Origin: Microtetraspora malaysiensis
GTDB taxonomy: Bacteria > Actinomycetota > Actinomycetes > Streptosporangiales > Streptosporangiaceae
Direction of reading: 5' to 3'
Assembly (NCBI RefSeq): GCF_001528665.1
Contig: NZ_BBYJ01000026.1
Span: forward strand, 62,001 to 126,000
DNA: 64,000 nucleotides
Shown here piece by piece: positions 56,980-64,000 of this stretch (the first letter of the stretch is position 1; every line of letters begins with the position of its first letter). A program made the position numbers and the translations under genes. The notes under the pieces were generated by a model, which did not search any database, was not told the DNA's origin, and saw only the letters and a list, made by a program, of their open reading frames with translations.

Positions 56980-57022
56980 GTTCAAATTTGAACCAGCCGC
57001 TAGGTTTGGTACAAATTCGAAC
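56980..57022. promoter_or_regulatory. paired MarR operators
   Basis: GTTCAAATTTGAAC (56980-56993, perfect palindrome) and GTACAAATTCGAAC (57009-57022, 12 of 14 identical), centres 29 bp apart, fill the gap between the divergent MarR and DoxX genes. Confidence 0.8.
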
Positions 57023-57034
57023 GAAAGGACTTCC

Positions 57035-57454
57035 ATGCTCACGCGGATTCGACCCGTCGCCCTGCTGATCGGCCGGGTCGGCATCGGGGTCATCTTCCTC
57101 GTCCACGGCTGGCAGAAGCTCACGGCCATGGGCTTGCCCGGCACCACGGCGTTCTTCGAGCAGATCGGAATCCCCTTGCCCGGCCTGGCGGCGCCGGCGG
57201 TCACCGTGCTGGAGCTGGCCGGCGGCGCGGCCCTCATCCTCGGCGCCGCCCTGCCGGTCGCCGGGACCCTGCTCGCGCTCGACATGCTCGGCGCGATCGC
57301 CTTCGTCCACGGCGGGAACGGCTTCACCGTGGACAAGGGCGGCTACGAGTTCGTCCTCGCCCTCGCCGTGGCGGCCGTGGCGATCGGCTTCAGCGGAGGC
57401 GGGACGCTCGCCCTCGACACCCTCTGGCAGCGGCGCGGCCGGCCGGGCGCCTGA
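57035..57454 (+). CDS. DoxX-family membrane protein
   Basis: 139 residues, AAAGGA before ATG 57035. Four membrane helices: ALLIGRVGIGVIFLVHGWQKL (the DoxX FLxHGxxKL motif), VTVLELAGGAALILGAAL, LLALDMLGAIAFVHGGNGF and FVLALAVAAVAIGFSGGG. DoxX-type proteins are linked to thiol/redox stress and sulfur oxidation; several in actinobacteria are induced by quinones or thiol stress through MarR repressors, which fits the operators here. Confidence 0.88.
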   Translation: MLTRIRPVALLIGRVGIGVIFLVHGWQKLTAMGLPGTTAFFEQIGIPLPGLAAPAVTVLELAGGAALILGAALPVAGTLLALDMLGAIAFVHGGNGFTVDKGGYEFVLALAVAAVAIGFSGGGTLALDTLWQRRGRPGA

Positions 57455-57941
57455 GGCGAACCGCGACGGCCTCCGGGTGCCGTGCGGAATTCGGCCAGAA
57501 TTCGGCACGACACCCGGGGGCCGTCTCATCGATCAAGCCCAGCCCCCGTTACTTGGCGATGACCGCTTCGAGGTCGGTGAGTATCTCGGAGGCGGTTGCC
57601 GGGTCGAGGTCGCCGAAAGTGTGCGGCGAGCCCTTCAGGGGCATGTGCGAGAAGGCGGAGGGCTCGGGCTCCTCGCCGAGCCACGCCAGGGTCCCCCGTA
57701 GGGGCGGCCGCAGGGGCGGCCGGCCGAGGAGGCCCCGCACCGGGTCGGCGGCCCGATCGCCGAACGGCGTGCCCGGCTCCCTCGCCGCATGACGGCCGTG
57801 GCATATGCTCGCCTATGCCCTGATCAGAGGCTTCGGCTCTCCACCGGGCGCACCCTTCCACGAAGCCGTCCCGACGGCCCGCGCGGTGTCGTGACGGCGT
57901 GGGTGAGGCGTCTCCGGCTCGATCCGCGACCAAGGAGTTCC
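57455..57941. other. intergenic region, mostly non-coding
   Basis: A 487-bp gap between DoxX and the PAP2 gene. It contains one short leftward ORF (57549-57743, listed separately with low confidence) and nothing else recognisable. Confidence 0.4.
57549..57743 (-). CDS. doubtful short ORF
   Basis: GTG 57743 to the stop at 57549; the last half reads LGEEPEPSAFSHMPLKGSPHTFGDLDPATASEIL and looks protein-like, while the first half is an Arg/Pro repeat. The frame is open upstream to about 57810 without a good start. It may be the 3' end of a lost gene. No family is recognised. Confidence 0.25.
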   Translation of the reverse strand, partial: PVRGLLGRPPLRPPLRGTLAWLGEEPEPSAFSHMPLKGSPHTFGDLDPATASEILTDLEAVIAK

Positions 57942-58622
57942 GTGCTCATCAAGCGTCTGCGTATGCCGGCGGTCCTCGTCGTCGCGACCGGCCTGCTCGG
58001 GGTCGCCGCGCGTACGCCGCTGGTCACCGAACACGACCTGCGCGCCGACGAGGCCATAGAGACACTGCGCACCCCGGCTCTGACGGTGATCGCCGATGTC
58101 CTCAACGTCGCCTTCGGCCCCGTGGCCGGGCTCACGATCGTCGTGCTGCTCGCGGTCACGCTCGTCCTGATGGGACGCGCCCGTACGGCCGTGCTGGTCA
58201 CGCTGATCGTCGCGATCGGCTGGGCCACCAGCTCGGTCTTCAAGCAGATCATCGCCCGGCCGCGCCCGCCGGCGGCGGACCAGCTCGTTCACGAGATCGG
58301 TCACGACAGCTTTCCCAGCGGGCACGTCACCCTGACACTCTCACTGGTCGTCGCCGCGGCCTTCCTCGCCGCCGGCACCCGCCGGTTTCCCCTCGTCGTG
58401 TCCGTCGGCGCCGTCTTGGTGGCCGCGCAGGCGTTCGCGCGCATGTATCTCGGCGTCCACTACCCCACCGACGTGATCGGCGCGCTGCTGGCCGGCGCCG
58501 CCGGAACCTCGGCCGTCATCGCGCTGCGGGGCAGCGTCGATCGCCGTCTCGGCCGGGGGTCGCGTCGCCTCGGGCGCCCGGCGGATCACCGGCGTTCGGG
58601 GAGCGCGGACGACGGCACCTGA
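57942..58622 (+). CDS. PAP2-family phosphatase (membrane lipid phosphatase)
   Basis: 226 residues from GTG 57942 (AAGGAG 5 bases upstream). The three PAP2 motifs are intact: KQIIARPRPP (KxxxxxxRP), FPSGH, and ARMYLGVHYPTDV (RxxxxxHxxxD), with five to six membrane helices. Members dephosphorylate phosphatidic acid, undecaprenyl pyrophosphate or related lipids on the outer face of the membrane. It precedes the OmpR-type two-component system by 123 bp on the same strand; co-regulation is possible, as in cell-envelope stress loci. Confidence 0.88.
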   Translation: MLIKRLRMPAVLVVATGLLGVAARTPLVTEHDLRADEAIETLRTPALTVIADVLNVAFGPVAGLTIVVLLAVTLVLMGRARTAVLVTLIVAIGWATSSVFKQIIARPRPPAADQLVHEIGHDSFPSGHVTLTLSLVVAAAFLAAGTRRFPLVVSVGAVLVAAQAFARMYLGVHYPTDVIGALLAGAAGTSAVIALRGSVDRRLGRGSRRLGRPADHRRSGSADDGT

Positions 58623-58745
58623 GGTTCCGGGCCTCGCCGGTGAGCCGCCCGGGCTCCGGCGTCCGGCCGCCCGCACCTGTACGCGACCGGAAAGTCGCAC
58701 CACAACGGCCCGGCGAACACCGCGGAGGCAGGTGATACTGGCCGG

Positions 58746-59411
58746 GTGACGGTCTACCGTGTCCTGGTCGTCGAGGACGACCACCGGCTTCGCGACGCAC
58801 TCGCCCGCGGCCTGCACGAGGAGCACTTCGAGGTGCTCACCGCCGCCGACGGGGCGGCGGCGCTGCGGGCCGTCCGAGACCGGGTGGACGCGGTCGTTCT
58901 CGACATCGGCCTGCCTGACTCCGATGGTCGCGACGTCTGCCAGGCGATGCGGGCGACGGGCGTCGACGCCCCTGTGATCTTCCTTACCGCGCGCGACCAC
59001 CTGACCGACCGGCTCTCCGGCTTCTCGGCGGGTGGCGACGACTACCTGAGCAAGCCGTTCCACCTGGCCGAACTCGCGGCCCGGATCCACGCGGCCGTCC
59101 GCCGGGCCGGACGGGAGCTGTCCGTCGAGGTCAGCGGGGTGCGACTCGACCCGGCCCGGCATCTCCTGGAGGTCGACGGGGTGCCGGTCGCCCTCACCCC
59201 CACCGAGTTCCGGCTGCTGGCCTGCCTGATGGCCTCCCCCGGGGCGGTGACACGCCGGCGGGCGCTGCTGCGCGCGGCCTGGCCGACGGGCGCCCAGGTC
59301 AGCGACAACACCCTGGACCAGTACCTCGCGCGGCTACGGCGCAAGCTGCGTGAGGTGAACAGCCCGCTCGGCATCGACACCGTGCGGGGCGTGGGTTACC
59401 GCTTCGCATGA
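58746..59411 (+). CDS. OmpR-family response regulator
   Basis: 221 residues, GTG start. Receiver RVLVVEDDHRLRDALARGLHEE, phospho-Asp in VVLDIGLPDSDG, Lys in DYLSKPFHL; C-terminal winged helix VALTPTEFRLLACLMASPGAVTRRRALLRAAWPTGAQVSDNTLDQYLARLRRKLRE. The ATGA overlap with the kinase couples their translation. Target genes are not obvious; the neighbouring PAP2 and four-repeat membrane protein genes are candidates. Confidence 0.92.
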   Translation: MTVYRVLVVEDDHRLRDALARGLHEEHFEVLTAADGAAALRAVRDRVDAVVLDIGLPDSDGRDVCQAMRATGVDAPVIFLTARDHLTDRLSGFSAGGDDYLSKPFHLAELAARIHAAVRRAGRELSVEVSGVRLDPARHLLEVDGVPVALTPTEFRLLACLMASPGAVTRRRALLRAAWPTGAQVSDNTLDQYLARLRRKLREVNSPLGIDTVRGVGYRFA

Positions 59412-60784
59412 AATGGCCGCGGACGATCCCGGCACGGCGCGTCCCGCTGCCGTGCACACTTCGCGGTCGGCTCGCCCTGCTCGCCCTGGTCACCACGGCG
59501 GTCTGGGTGGGCCTGCTCGCCGGCGCCTTCAACGTCACCCTGTCCGCGCGCCTCGGGGCCCAGGCCGACGACCTGCTGCGGACCCGGGCGGCGGCGGTGG
59601 CGGCCACCCTGGAGACGCGGCCGGATGGCGCCATCGTCATCCACGAACCCGCGGACGACCGGGCGCTGGACACCGGCATCTGGATCTACCAGGGCGCCCG
59701 CGCCATCGAGCGTCCCGCGGCGCCCCGGCGACTCCAGCGCGAGGCCGACCGGCTCGCGAACCACCGCGAGATCTTCGTGGAGACCGTCGGCCCGTACGTA
59801 TCCCGGCTCTACGCCCTGCCGGTCCTGGCCCGATCGGACCACCGCCGGCAGGTCGGGACGGTCGTCGCCTCGGTCGGCCTGGATCCGTACCGCACCATGG
59901 CGCATGCGACCCTTGTCGGCTCAGCGGTGCTCGGACTGCTCTTTCTCGGCGTGGTGTATCTGGTCACCCGGGCGATCGTCAGCCGGGCCCTGCGGCCGGT
60001 CGCCGAGATGAGCGCCCAGGCCGCGAGCTGGAGCGAGCGGGGAGCGGCCGAACGGTTCGGCGTGGCGGGGCGCCCGGAGGAGCTCGCCTCGCTCGCCACC
60101 AACCTCGACGAGCTGCTCGACCGGCTGGCCGCCGTTCTCCGCCACGAACAGCGGCAGTCCGCCGAGCTCTCGCACGAGTTGCGCACCCCGCTGGCCCGCA
60201 TCGTCGCGGAGACCGACTGGCTGGCCGCGCGGCCCCGCACCGCGGCGGAGCAGCGGACCTCCCACGCGGTGATCGCGTCGTCGGCGGCGACAATGTGGCA
60301 GATCTGCGAAACCCTGCTCTCCGAGGCCCGCACCCGCGCGGCGCCGACCCCCGGGCGGTGCGCGTTGCTCGACCTCGCGCACGACCTCGCCCGGCGCTCC
60401 GCCGAGGAGCACCCGCAGGCGGCCCCCGTGGTCGTCCGCGGCCACGCCGTGGCCGCCGGGGTCGCCGCGCCCGTCGCGGAGCGCATCCTGGCCCCGCTGC
60501 TGGACAACGCCCGCCGCTACGCCGTACGGACGGTCACGATCGAGTGCGCCCGCGTCCCCGGCGGCGCCGAGGTGGCCGTCGCCGACGACGGGCCCGGGGT
60601 GCCGGCCGGCGTCGGCCCGGCCGTCTTCGAGCCGGGACGGCGGGCGGACCCCGCCGACGGACACGACGGCGCCGGGCTCGGGCTCGCCCTCGCCCGGCGT
60701 CTGGCCCGGGCTGCCGGGGGCGACATCCACCTGGCCGCGTCCGCGGAGGGCGCCCGGTTCGTGGTCAGGCTGCCCGCGGGGTGA
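59408..60784 (+). CDS. sensor histidine kinase (OmpR-type partner)
   Basis: 458 residues. Helix 1 (LALLALVTTAVWVGLLAGAF), an extracytoplasmic sensor of about 130 residues, helix 2 (SAVLGLLFLGVVYLVTRAIV), a HAMP-like linker, HisKA (RQSAELSHELRTPLARIVAETDWL) and HATPase (ILAPLLDNARRYAVRTVTIE, ADDGPGVP, GAGLGLALARRLARAAGGDI). All kinase boxes are intact. Cognate to the preceding response regulator; the extracytoplasmic ligand is unknown. Confidence 0.92.
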   Translation: MKWPRTIPARRVPLPCTLRGRLALLALVTTAVWVGLLAGAFNVTLSARLGAQADDLLRTRAAAVAATLETRPDGAIVIHEPADDRALDTGIWIYQGARAIERPAAPRRLQREADRLANHREIFVETVGPYVSRLYALPVLARSDHRRQVGTVVASVGLDPYRTMAHATLVGSAVLGLLFLGVVYLVTRAIVSRALRPVAEMSAQAASWSERGAAERFGVAGRPEELASLATNLDELLDRLAAVLRHEQRQSAELSHELRTPLARIVAETDWLAARPRTAAEQRTSHAVIASSAATMWQICETLLSEARTRAAPTPGRCALLDLAHDLARRSAEEHPQAAPVVVRGHAVAAGVAAPVAERILAPLLDNARRYAVRTVTIECARVPGGAEVAVADDGPGVPAGVGPAVFEPGRRADPADGHDGAGLGLALARRLARAAGGDIHLAASAEGARFVVRLPAG

Positions 60785-60801
60785 CCTGCGCCACCTGTTC
60801 C

Positions 60802-60864
60802 TTCGCGTCCCTAGCGTCCTTCGGGTCCCTCGCGTTCTCCGGGCCCTTCGCGTCCTTCGCGTCC
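60802..60864. repeat. seven imperfect 9-bp tandem repeats
   Basis: Consensus TTCGCGTCC repeated seven times with variants, between the kinase stop and the convergent membrane-protein gene. In the minus-strand reading it spells a KDA/RDA tripeptide repeat, but no gene is supported there. Confidence 0.7.
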
Positions 60865-60925
60865 TTCCGGGCGACGCCTCGCGAGCACCGGCTCCTCGCG
60901 GCACGAGGCGCCGAGCCCTCCGTCG

Positions 60926-61696
60926 TCACCCGGGGGCGCCCATCGACCGCTCCGTGTCCGACAGCGGCGCCGCCGCCCGCTGCCGCCACATCGTGTAGAG
61001 GATCAGCGCGGCCAGGACGCCGACGAGCACCAGCGAGGAGCCGATCGTCCCGTATCCGAGACCGCCCTTGACGACGGGCTTGCTGAAGAAGTCGCCCACC
61101 GTGGCGCCGAGCGGGCGGGTGAGAACGAACGCCGTCCAGAACAGCAGCGTGCGGGAGGTCCGGGTGAAGTATCTGGCGGCGAGGATCGACGCCAGCAGGC
61201 CGCCGATCAGGAGTGCCCCTCCCGAATAGCCGAGGCCGGAGTCGTCGGCCAGGTAGTCACCGAGAGAGGTGCCCAGCGTGTTCGAGAACAGGATCGCGGT
61301 CCAGTACAACATCTCGCCCCTGAACGTGCTGATCCGCTCGACCTGGAACGGCTGGCCGCTGAACCGCCAGACGACGAACACCGCGGCGAGCGCCGTGACC
61401 AGGATCAGGGCGCCCCTGGCGTAGCCGAGCCCGACGGTGCGGTTCATGAAGTCAGACATGGTCGTCCCGGCCGTGCTCGTCGAGAGGATCACGGTCCAAT
61501 AGAGCACCGGGTGGAACGCTCGCGCCCTCAACTGCGTCACGAGGCTGATCAGGAACAGCCCGACGAGGATCAGCGAGCCGACGGCATAGCCGACGTTCAA
61601 TGTCTGGGCGAGCAGGTCACCGCCTGTCTCCCCCAGAGTCGTCGCCGCGATCTTCATGACCCAGAAGGCCAGGGTGATCTGCGGAAGTTTCTTCAC
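60926..61696 (-). CDS. four-fold-repeat membrane protein (COG4705-like)
   Basis: 256 residues from GTG 61696 (GGGGAGGGAA upstream). Eight hydrophobic helices form four pairs, each beginning with a related motif: AATTLGETGGDLL, STSTAGTTMSDFM, FSNTLGTSLGDYL and TRPLGATVGDFF, and each followed by a GLGYxxG(A/S)LIL stretch. The conserved Thr/Gly/Asp at four equivalent positions suggests a pore or ion-binding site with internal pseudo-symmetry. Substrate unknown. Converges on the two-component system and could be its target. Confidence 0.8.
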   Translation of the reverse strand: MKKLPQITLAFWVMKIAATTLGETGGDLLAQTLNVGYAVGSLILVGLFLISLVTQLRARAFHPVLYWTVILSTSTAGTTMSDFMNRTVGLGYARGALILVTALAAVFVVWRFSGQPFQVERISTFRGEMLYWTAILFSNTLGTSLGDYLADDSGLGYSGGALLIGGLLASILAARYFTRTSRTLLFWTAFVLTRPLGATVGDFFSKPVVKGGLGYGTIGSSLVLVGVLAALILYTMWRQRAAAPLSDTERSMGAPG

Positions 61697-61989
61697 GTTC
61701 CCTCCCCGTTCGCGGGAGGCGCACCCCCGTGGGACGCCCCGAACGCCGCGTGCGCGCCCCCGGAGTCGATCGGCAACGCTGTGGGGGCCGGCCCTCGCAC
61801 CGACCGCCAGGAGGAGGGTAGGTCGACGGAGCTGAAATCAACCTGAGCGGCGCCCGGGGCTCCGATACCTGACGACTCCTTGCGGTCCCGAGTGCGACTG
61901 CTCGGGGGCTTGCGGGACGCCGGCGCTTAGTGGTCCGGCCGGGAAGTCCCTCGGGAGTTGGCGGACTGAGGCCGGTCGTGCGTCGGCGT
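61697..61989. other. intergenic region upstream of the four-repeat membrane protein
   Basis: Holds the promoter region of the leftward gene (AT-richer GAGCTGAAATCAACCT at about 61828) and no recognisable gene. Confidence 0.35.
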
Positions 61990-62385
61990 TTAAGTGTCGA
62001 TGCTGGTGACATACAGGTCGCAGACCAGGTTCAGGGCGTTCTGCGGGCTGCCGCTGAACCAGGGAGCGGCCTCGTAGGGGTCTTTGCTCGGGGCGTGGAT
62101 GGCCAGCCCCCAAGAGGTGGCCGAGCCTCCGTAGCGCAGTCGCATCAGGGGCAGCTGCCGCCATTGGTGAGCTGTCCTTCGACGTAAGCGAACCGGCCGT
62201 GGTAACGCACATGGACCGTGACCGCTTGGGGCAAGTGCTCGTTGACGTGCAGGGTAAGCCGCTGGGCCAGCGAGGTCTTTATCCCGTCCAAATGAAGTTG
62301 GCGGAGGTCCGTGCTGACCTGCGGCCCGTCATGTTGAGTCGGACGGTTCCGGAGGGAGTCGTTCAGATCTTGTTGTCGGTGAGCC
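61990..62385 (-). pseudogene. frameshifted remnant of an actinobacterial protein with RYHGRFAYV motif
   Basis: Minus strand: one frame reads LHLDGIKTSLAQRLTLHVNE then VTVHVRYHGRFAYVEGQLTNGG up to a stop, and a second frame continues with QLPLMRLRYGGSATSWGLAI, HAPSKDPYEAAPWFSGSPQNALN and CDLYVTSIDT before TAA at 61990. The pieces join into the pattern of a protein common in actinobacteria whose end is PLCRLRY.G....WGFAIY.AS.D.YE..(L)PSG.P..EALD.ACGLYL. One frameshift near 62165 and no start upstream (TAG at about 62395). Confidence 0.6.
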
Positions 62386-62484
62386 TGCTTCTACGTACTT
62401 TGCATACCCCCGGTCGCCGATGCCCCTGGCGCCAGTAGCTGGCAGCCTTCGCTGCTCAGTCGGATGCTTGCCCGATCTGCCGCC

Positions 62485-62510
62485 CTTGGCCCGGGGTGTC
62501 CCGGGCCAAG
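62485..62510 (-). terminator. 11-bp stem-loop after the SnoaL-type gene
   Basis: CTTGGCCCGGG/CCCGGGCCAAG with loop GTGT, 6 bp after the leftward stop at 62516. Strong candidate terminator. Confidence 0.75.
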
Positions 62511-62515
62511 GTGAG

Positions 62516-63325
62516 TCAGGACCGGTTGAACGCCTCTATGACCGCGAGGCTGTCCTCATACATGTGGTGTCGGGTGATCAGGCCGTGCTCGATGGTGAGG
62601 CGCAGCGCGAACGTCATGTCGAACCGTTTGCCGGTCAGCTTCACCAGCTGCGAGCTCGTGCCGATCAGTACCGCGTCGGTTCCGTCAACGATCAGGTGGT
62701 CGATCGATACCCGGCTCTCGGCAGGTGGGCAGTGCTCGTTGAAGGTGCGGTGGTGGTCGGCGACGTCGGCGCAGGTGGATCGGGGGCGGATCCAGGGCAC
62801 GTCGGGGTGGTGCTCGATCGGCCAGCTGACCCGCCAGTCGACCTTGGGCGCGTACATCTCGGCGATCTGCTCAGGGTTTCCCTGCCCGCCGCGACGCAGG
62901 AATTCCTCCACCACGGTCTGGGTCCCCGGCGGATTCCCCGTGACCACTCCGGCGGCCGGCGGGTCGCCGAACTGGTAGTCCCGCAGGATCCGCCCGTCTT
63001 CGTCCAACTGGACGAAGACGAACCCGGTCCAGGCGATCTCACCGCCGCCCGCCGGGATCATGTAGGTGGTGAAGCGGATGGCGTCATGGTGCCCGACGGC
63101 GTCTCCTGCAGCCCGGAACACGAACCTGCCTTGCTCGACCAGCTCCTCATAAGCCTGGGTCACCCGCTCCTGCAGGGCGCGGTGTCCCCGGTACTGGGCG
63201 GAATCGGTGGACTCCACAGCGTCCTCCGCCCAGAGCCCGGCAATCGCCAAGCGGCGCCGCTCAAGATCCGGCTCGTTCCACACCGCCACGTAGCGGTCGA
63301 CGAATTCTTCGACATCAATATTCAT
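62516..63325 (-). CDS. tandem SnoaL/NTF2-like protein
   Basis: 269 residues from ATG 63325. Two SnoaL-like domains: residues about 1-130 (EEFVDRYVAVWNEPDLERRRLAIAGLWAEDAV, YRGHRALQERVTQAYEEL) and 140-269 (EEFLRRGGQGNPEQIAEMYAPKVDWRVSWP, ALRLTIEHGLITRHHMYEDSLAVIEAF). Each is a cone-shaped NTF2 fold used as cyclase, hydrolase or ligand-binding domain; no function can be assigned. Its frame is continuous with the truncated transposase upstream, so a fused product would be possible from the element's promoter. A 25-bp inverted repeat lies 21 bp upstream. Confidence 0.8.
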   Translation of the reverse strand: MNIDVEEFVDRYVAVWNEPDLERRRLAIAGLWAEDAVESTDSAQYRGHRALQERVTQAYEELVEQGRFVFRAAGDAVGHHDAIRFTTYMIPAGGGEIAWTGFVFVQLDEDGRILRDYQFGDPPAAGVVTGNPPGTQTVVEEFLRRGGQGNPEQIAEMYAPKVDWRVSWPIEHHPDVPWIRPRSTCADVADHHRTFNEHCPPAESRVSIDHLIVDGTDAVLIGTSSQLVKLTGKRFDMTFALRLTIEHGLITRHHMYEDSLAVIEAFNRS

Positions 63326-63345
63326 GATCGGGACGTTATCGACGG

Positions 63346-63370
63346 TCCACTGACAGGGAGTGTCAGTGGA
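63346..63370. promoter_or_regulatory. 25-bp inverted repeat upstream of the SnoaL-type gene
   Basis: TCCACTGACA-GGGAG-TGTCAGTGGA, 10-bp perfect arms, between the gene start and the truncated transposase. Probable operator; it could also be the breakpoint-proximal end of an element. Confidence 0.65.
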
Positions 63371-63430
63371 GTCCCGGGAAACCTCGCATTCTGGACCACG
63401 AAGATCGGAACCGAAGGGTGGAATCTGGCT

Positions 63431-64000
63431 GCCGGGCCGGGGTTCGGCCAGGTTGATGACGGCCCAGTCGTAGAAGCGGTGCCCCTTGGCGCCGGCCCCT
63501 GCCGATAGCTTCTGCCAGGCCCGCTTGGGCACCTTGGCGGCCAGGGCATCCGCTCGGAACTTCCCGGCCGCGGTGGTGACTTCGTGGGAGCAGGCGACGG
63601 CGAGCACGTAGGCGACCCCGCGCTCTTTCAGCGCGGACCGCAGTTTCGGGTTGCCGCCGTAGACCTCGTCCCCCGCCACCCAGTCCGCGCGGTGCCCGGA
63701 GTCAAGGAACCGGCCGATCATGCGGGCGGCTAGCTCCGGCTTGGTCGCGAAGACGGTGTCCTCGTCCAGGCCCGCAGCCCGGCAGCGGTCCGGGTCGCAT
63801 GTCCACGAGCGCGGAATGTACAGCTCGCGGTCCACTGCCGCGTGTCCGCGGTGGCCCGCGTAGACGAGATAAACGGCGACCTGGGAGTTCTCGATCCTGC
63901 CAGCGGTGCCGGTGTACTGGCGCTGCACCCCGACGGTGTGCGTGCCCTTCTTCACGTCCCCGGTCTCGTCGACGACCAGGACCGCATCTGGGTCGTGCAG
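63431..64000 (-). mobile_element. IS701-type transposase, truncated (C-terminus lost, N-terminus beyond window)
   Basis: The minus-strand frame from the right edge to about 63431 reads VLVVDETGDVKKGTHTVGVQRQYTGTAGRIENSQVAVYLVYAG, then AAVDRELYIPRSWTCDPDR, DWVAGDEVYGGNPKLRSAL and FYDWAVINL, the IS701 DDE transposase. The first two catalytic Asp (DETGD, GDEVYG) are present; homology stops at about AEPRPG and the third acidic residue is missing. The frame then runs on, without a stop, into the SnoaL-type gene. The copy is inactive as a transposase, and the C-terminal remnant at 7.9-8.1 kb is of similar type. Confidence 0.8.

Noticed and set aside
60765-60989. Leftward frame with KDAKDAK repeats
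   Set aside because: Overlaps the kinase end and membrane-protein end, no ribosome site; the repeats come from the 9-bp DNA repeat.

Overview
The window is very GC-rich, gene-dense DNA from an actinomycete chromosome. The best fit is a spore-forming relative of Streptosporangium, Nonomuraea or Streptomyces. Support comes from GTG/TTG starts, several probable leaderless genes, many GAF/SpoIIE-type phosphatases, a Zur-type set of zinc-free ribosomal proteins, an HbpS/SenS/SenR-like redox sensor and a family of spore-associated-protein-like secreted proteins. No rRNA, CRISPR array or complete tRNA was seen.

Layout, left to right. 1-9.5 kb: edge-truncated alpha/beta hydrolase, a small EF-Tu-domain-III-like protein, an archease, a GlxA-type regulator overlapping a cysteine hydrolase, an AT-richer MATE transporter behind a promoter/hairpin, thiD under a TPP riboswitch, a divergent RpiR regulator/EamA exporter pair around a perfect operator, transposase debris, and a membrane-bound SpoIIE phosphatase. 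9.5-14.5 kb: secreted M1 metallopeptidase, a recombination scar where the first ~38 codons of a lost GntR gene meet the 3' half of a tRNA-Pro, a CadD-like exporter, and an FAD monooxygenase translationally coupled to a TetR regulator carrying two HTH-like segments. 14.6-17.5 kb: a zinc-starvation locus: His-rich protein, L32, S14, L28, L31 and L33 of the cysteine-poor type, a Zur-like box and a divergent CobW-type protein with an eroded P-loop.

17.5-28.2 kb: secreted GH/FnIII/CBM2 arabinofuranosidase-like enzyme with a GAAA-N-TTTC operator, a zinc-ribbon membrane protein plus SPFH-GYF protein pair, a PadR/membrane protein pair, a lipoprotein with a palindrome filling its promoter spacer, a UvrA-like ABC ATPase with divergent TetR, and a nitroreductase-hemerythrin fusion. 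28.5-39.3 kb: four spore-associated-protein-like genes (one alone, three in tandem) flanking a stress-signalling zone: ECF sigma factor with SnoaL tail, hydrolase, second SpoIIE phosphatase, a 937-residue GAF/SpoIIE/HATPase protein and a WYL regulator.

39.4-50.3 kb: HTH regulator with an upstream sORF, ABC-2 exporter and divergent NarL-type two-component system, BtuF-like and TfoX-like proteins, an MFS exporter and ArsR regulator with matching operators. 48.2-55.3 kb: a GntR regulator and two cytosine-deaminase-like amidohydrolases, each preceded by the same GGTATACC palindrome, interleaved with hbpS and its sensor kinase/regulator. 55.4-64 kb: HxlR/RidA and MarR/DoxX divergent pairs, PAP2 phosphatase, an OmpR-type two-component system, a four-fold-repeat membrane protein, a frameshifted pseudogene, a tandem-SnoaL protein, and a truncated IS701-type transposase at the right edge.

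The overall picture is an accessory arm-like region built from small regulator-plus-target modules, many with a recognisable operator. Functional names rest on reading the protein sequences and on family knowledge; no database search was run.
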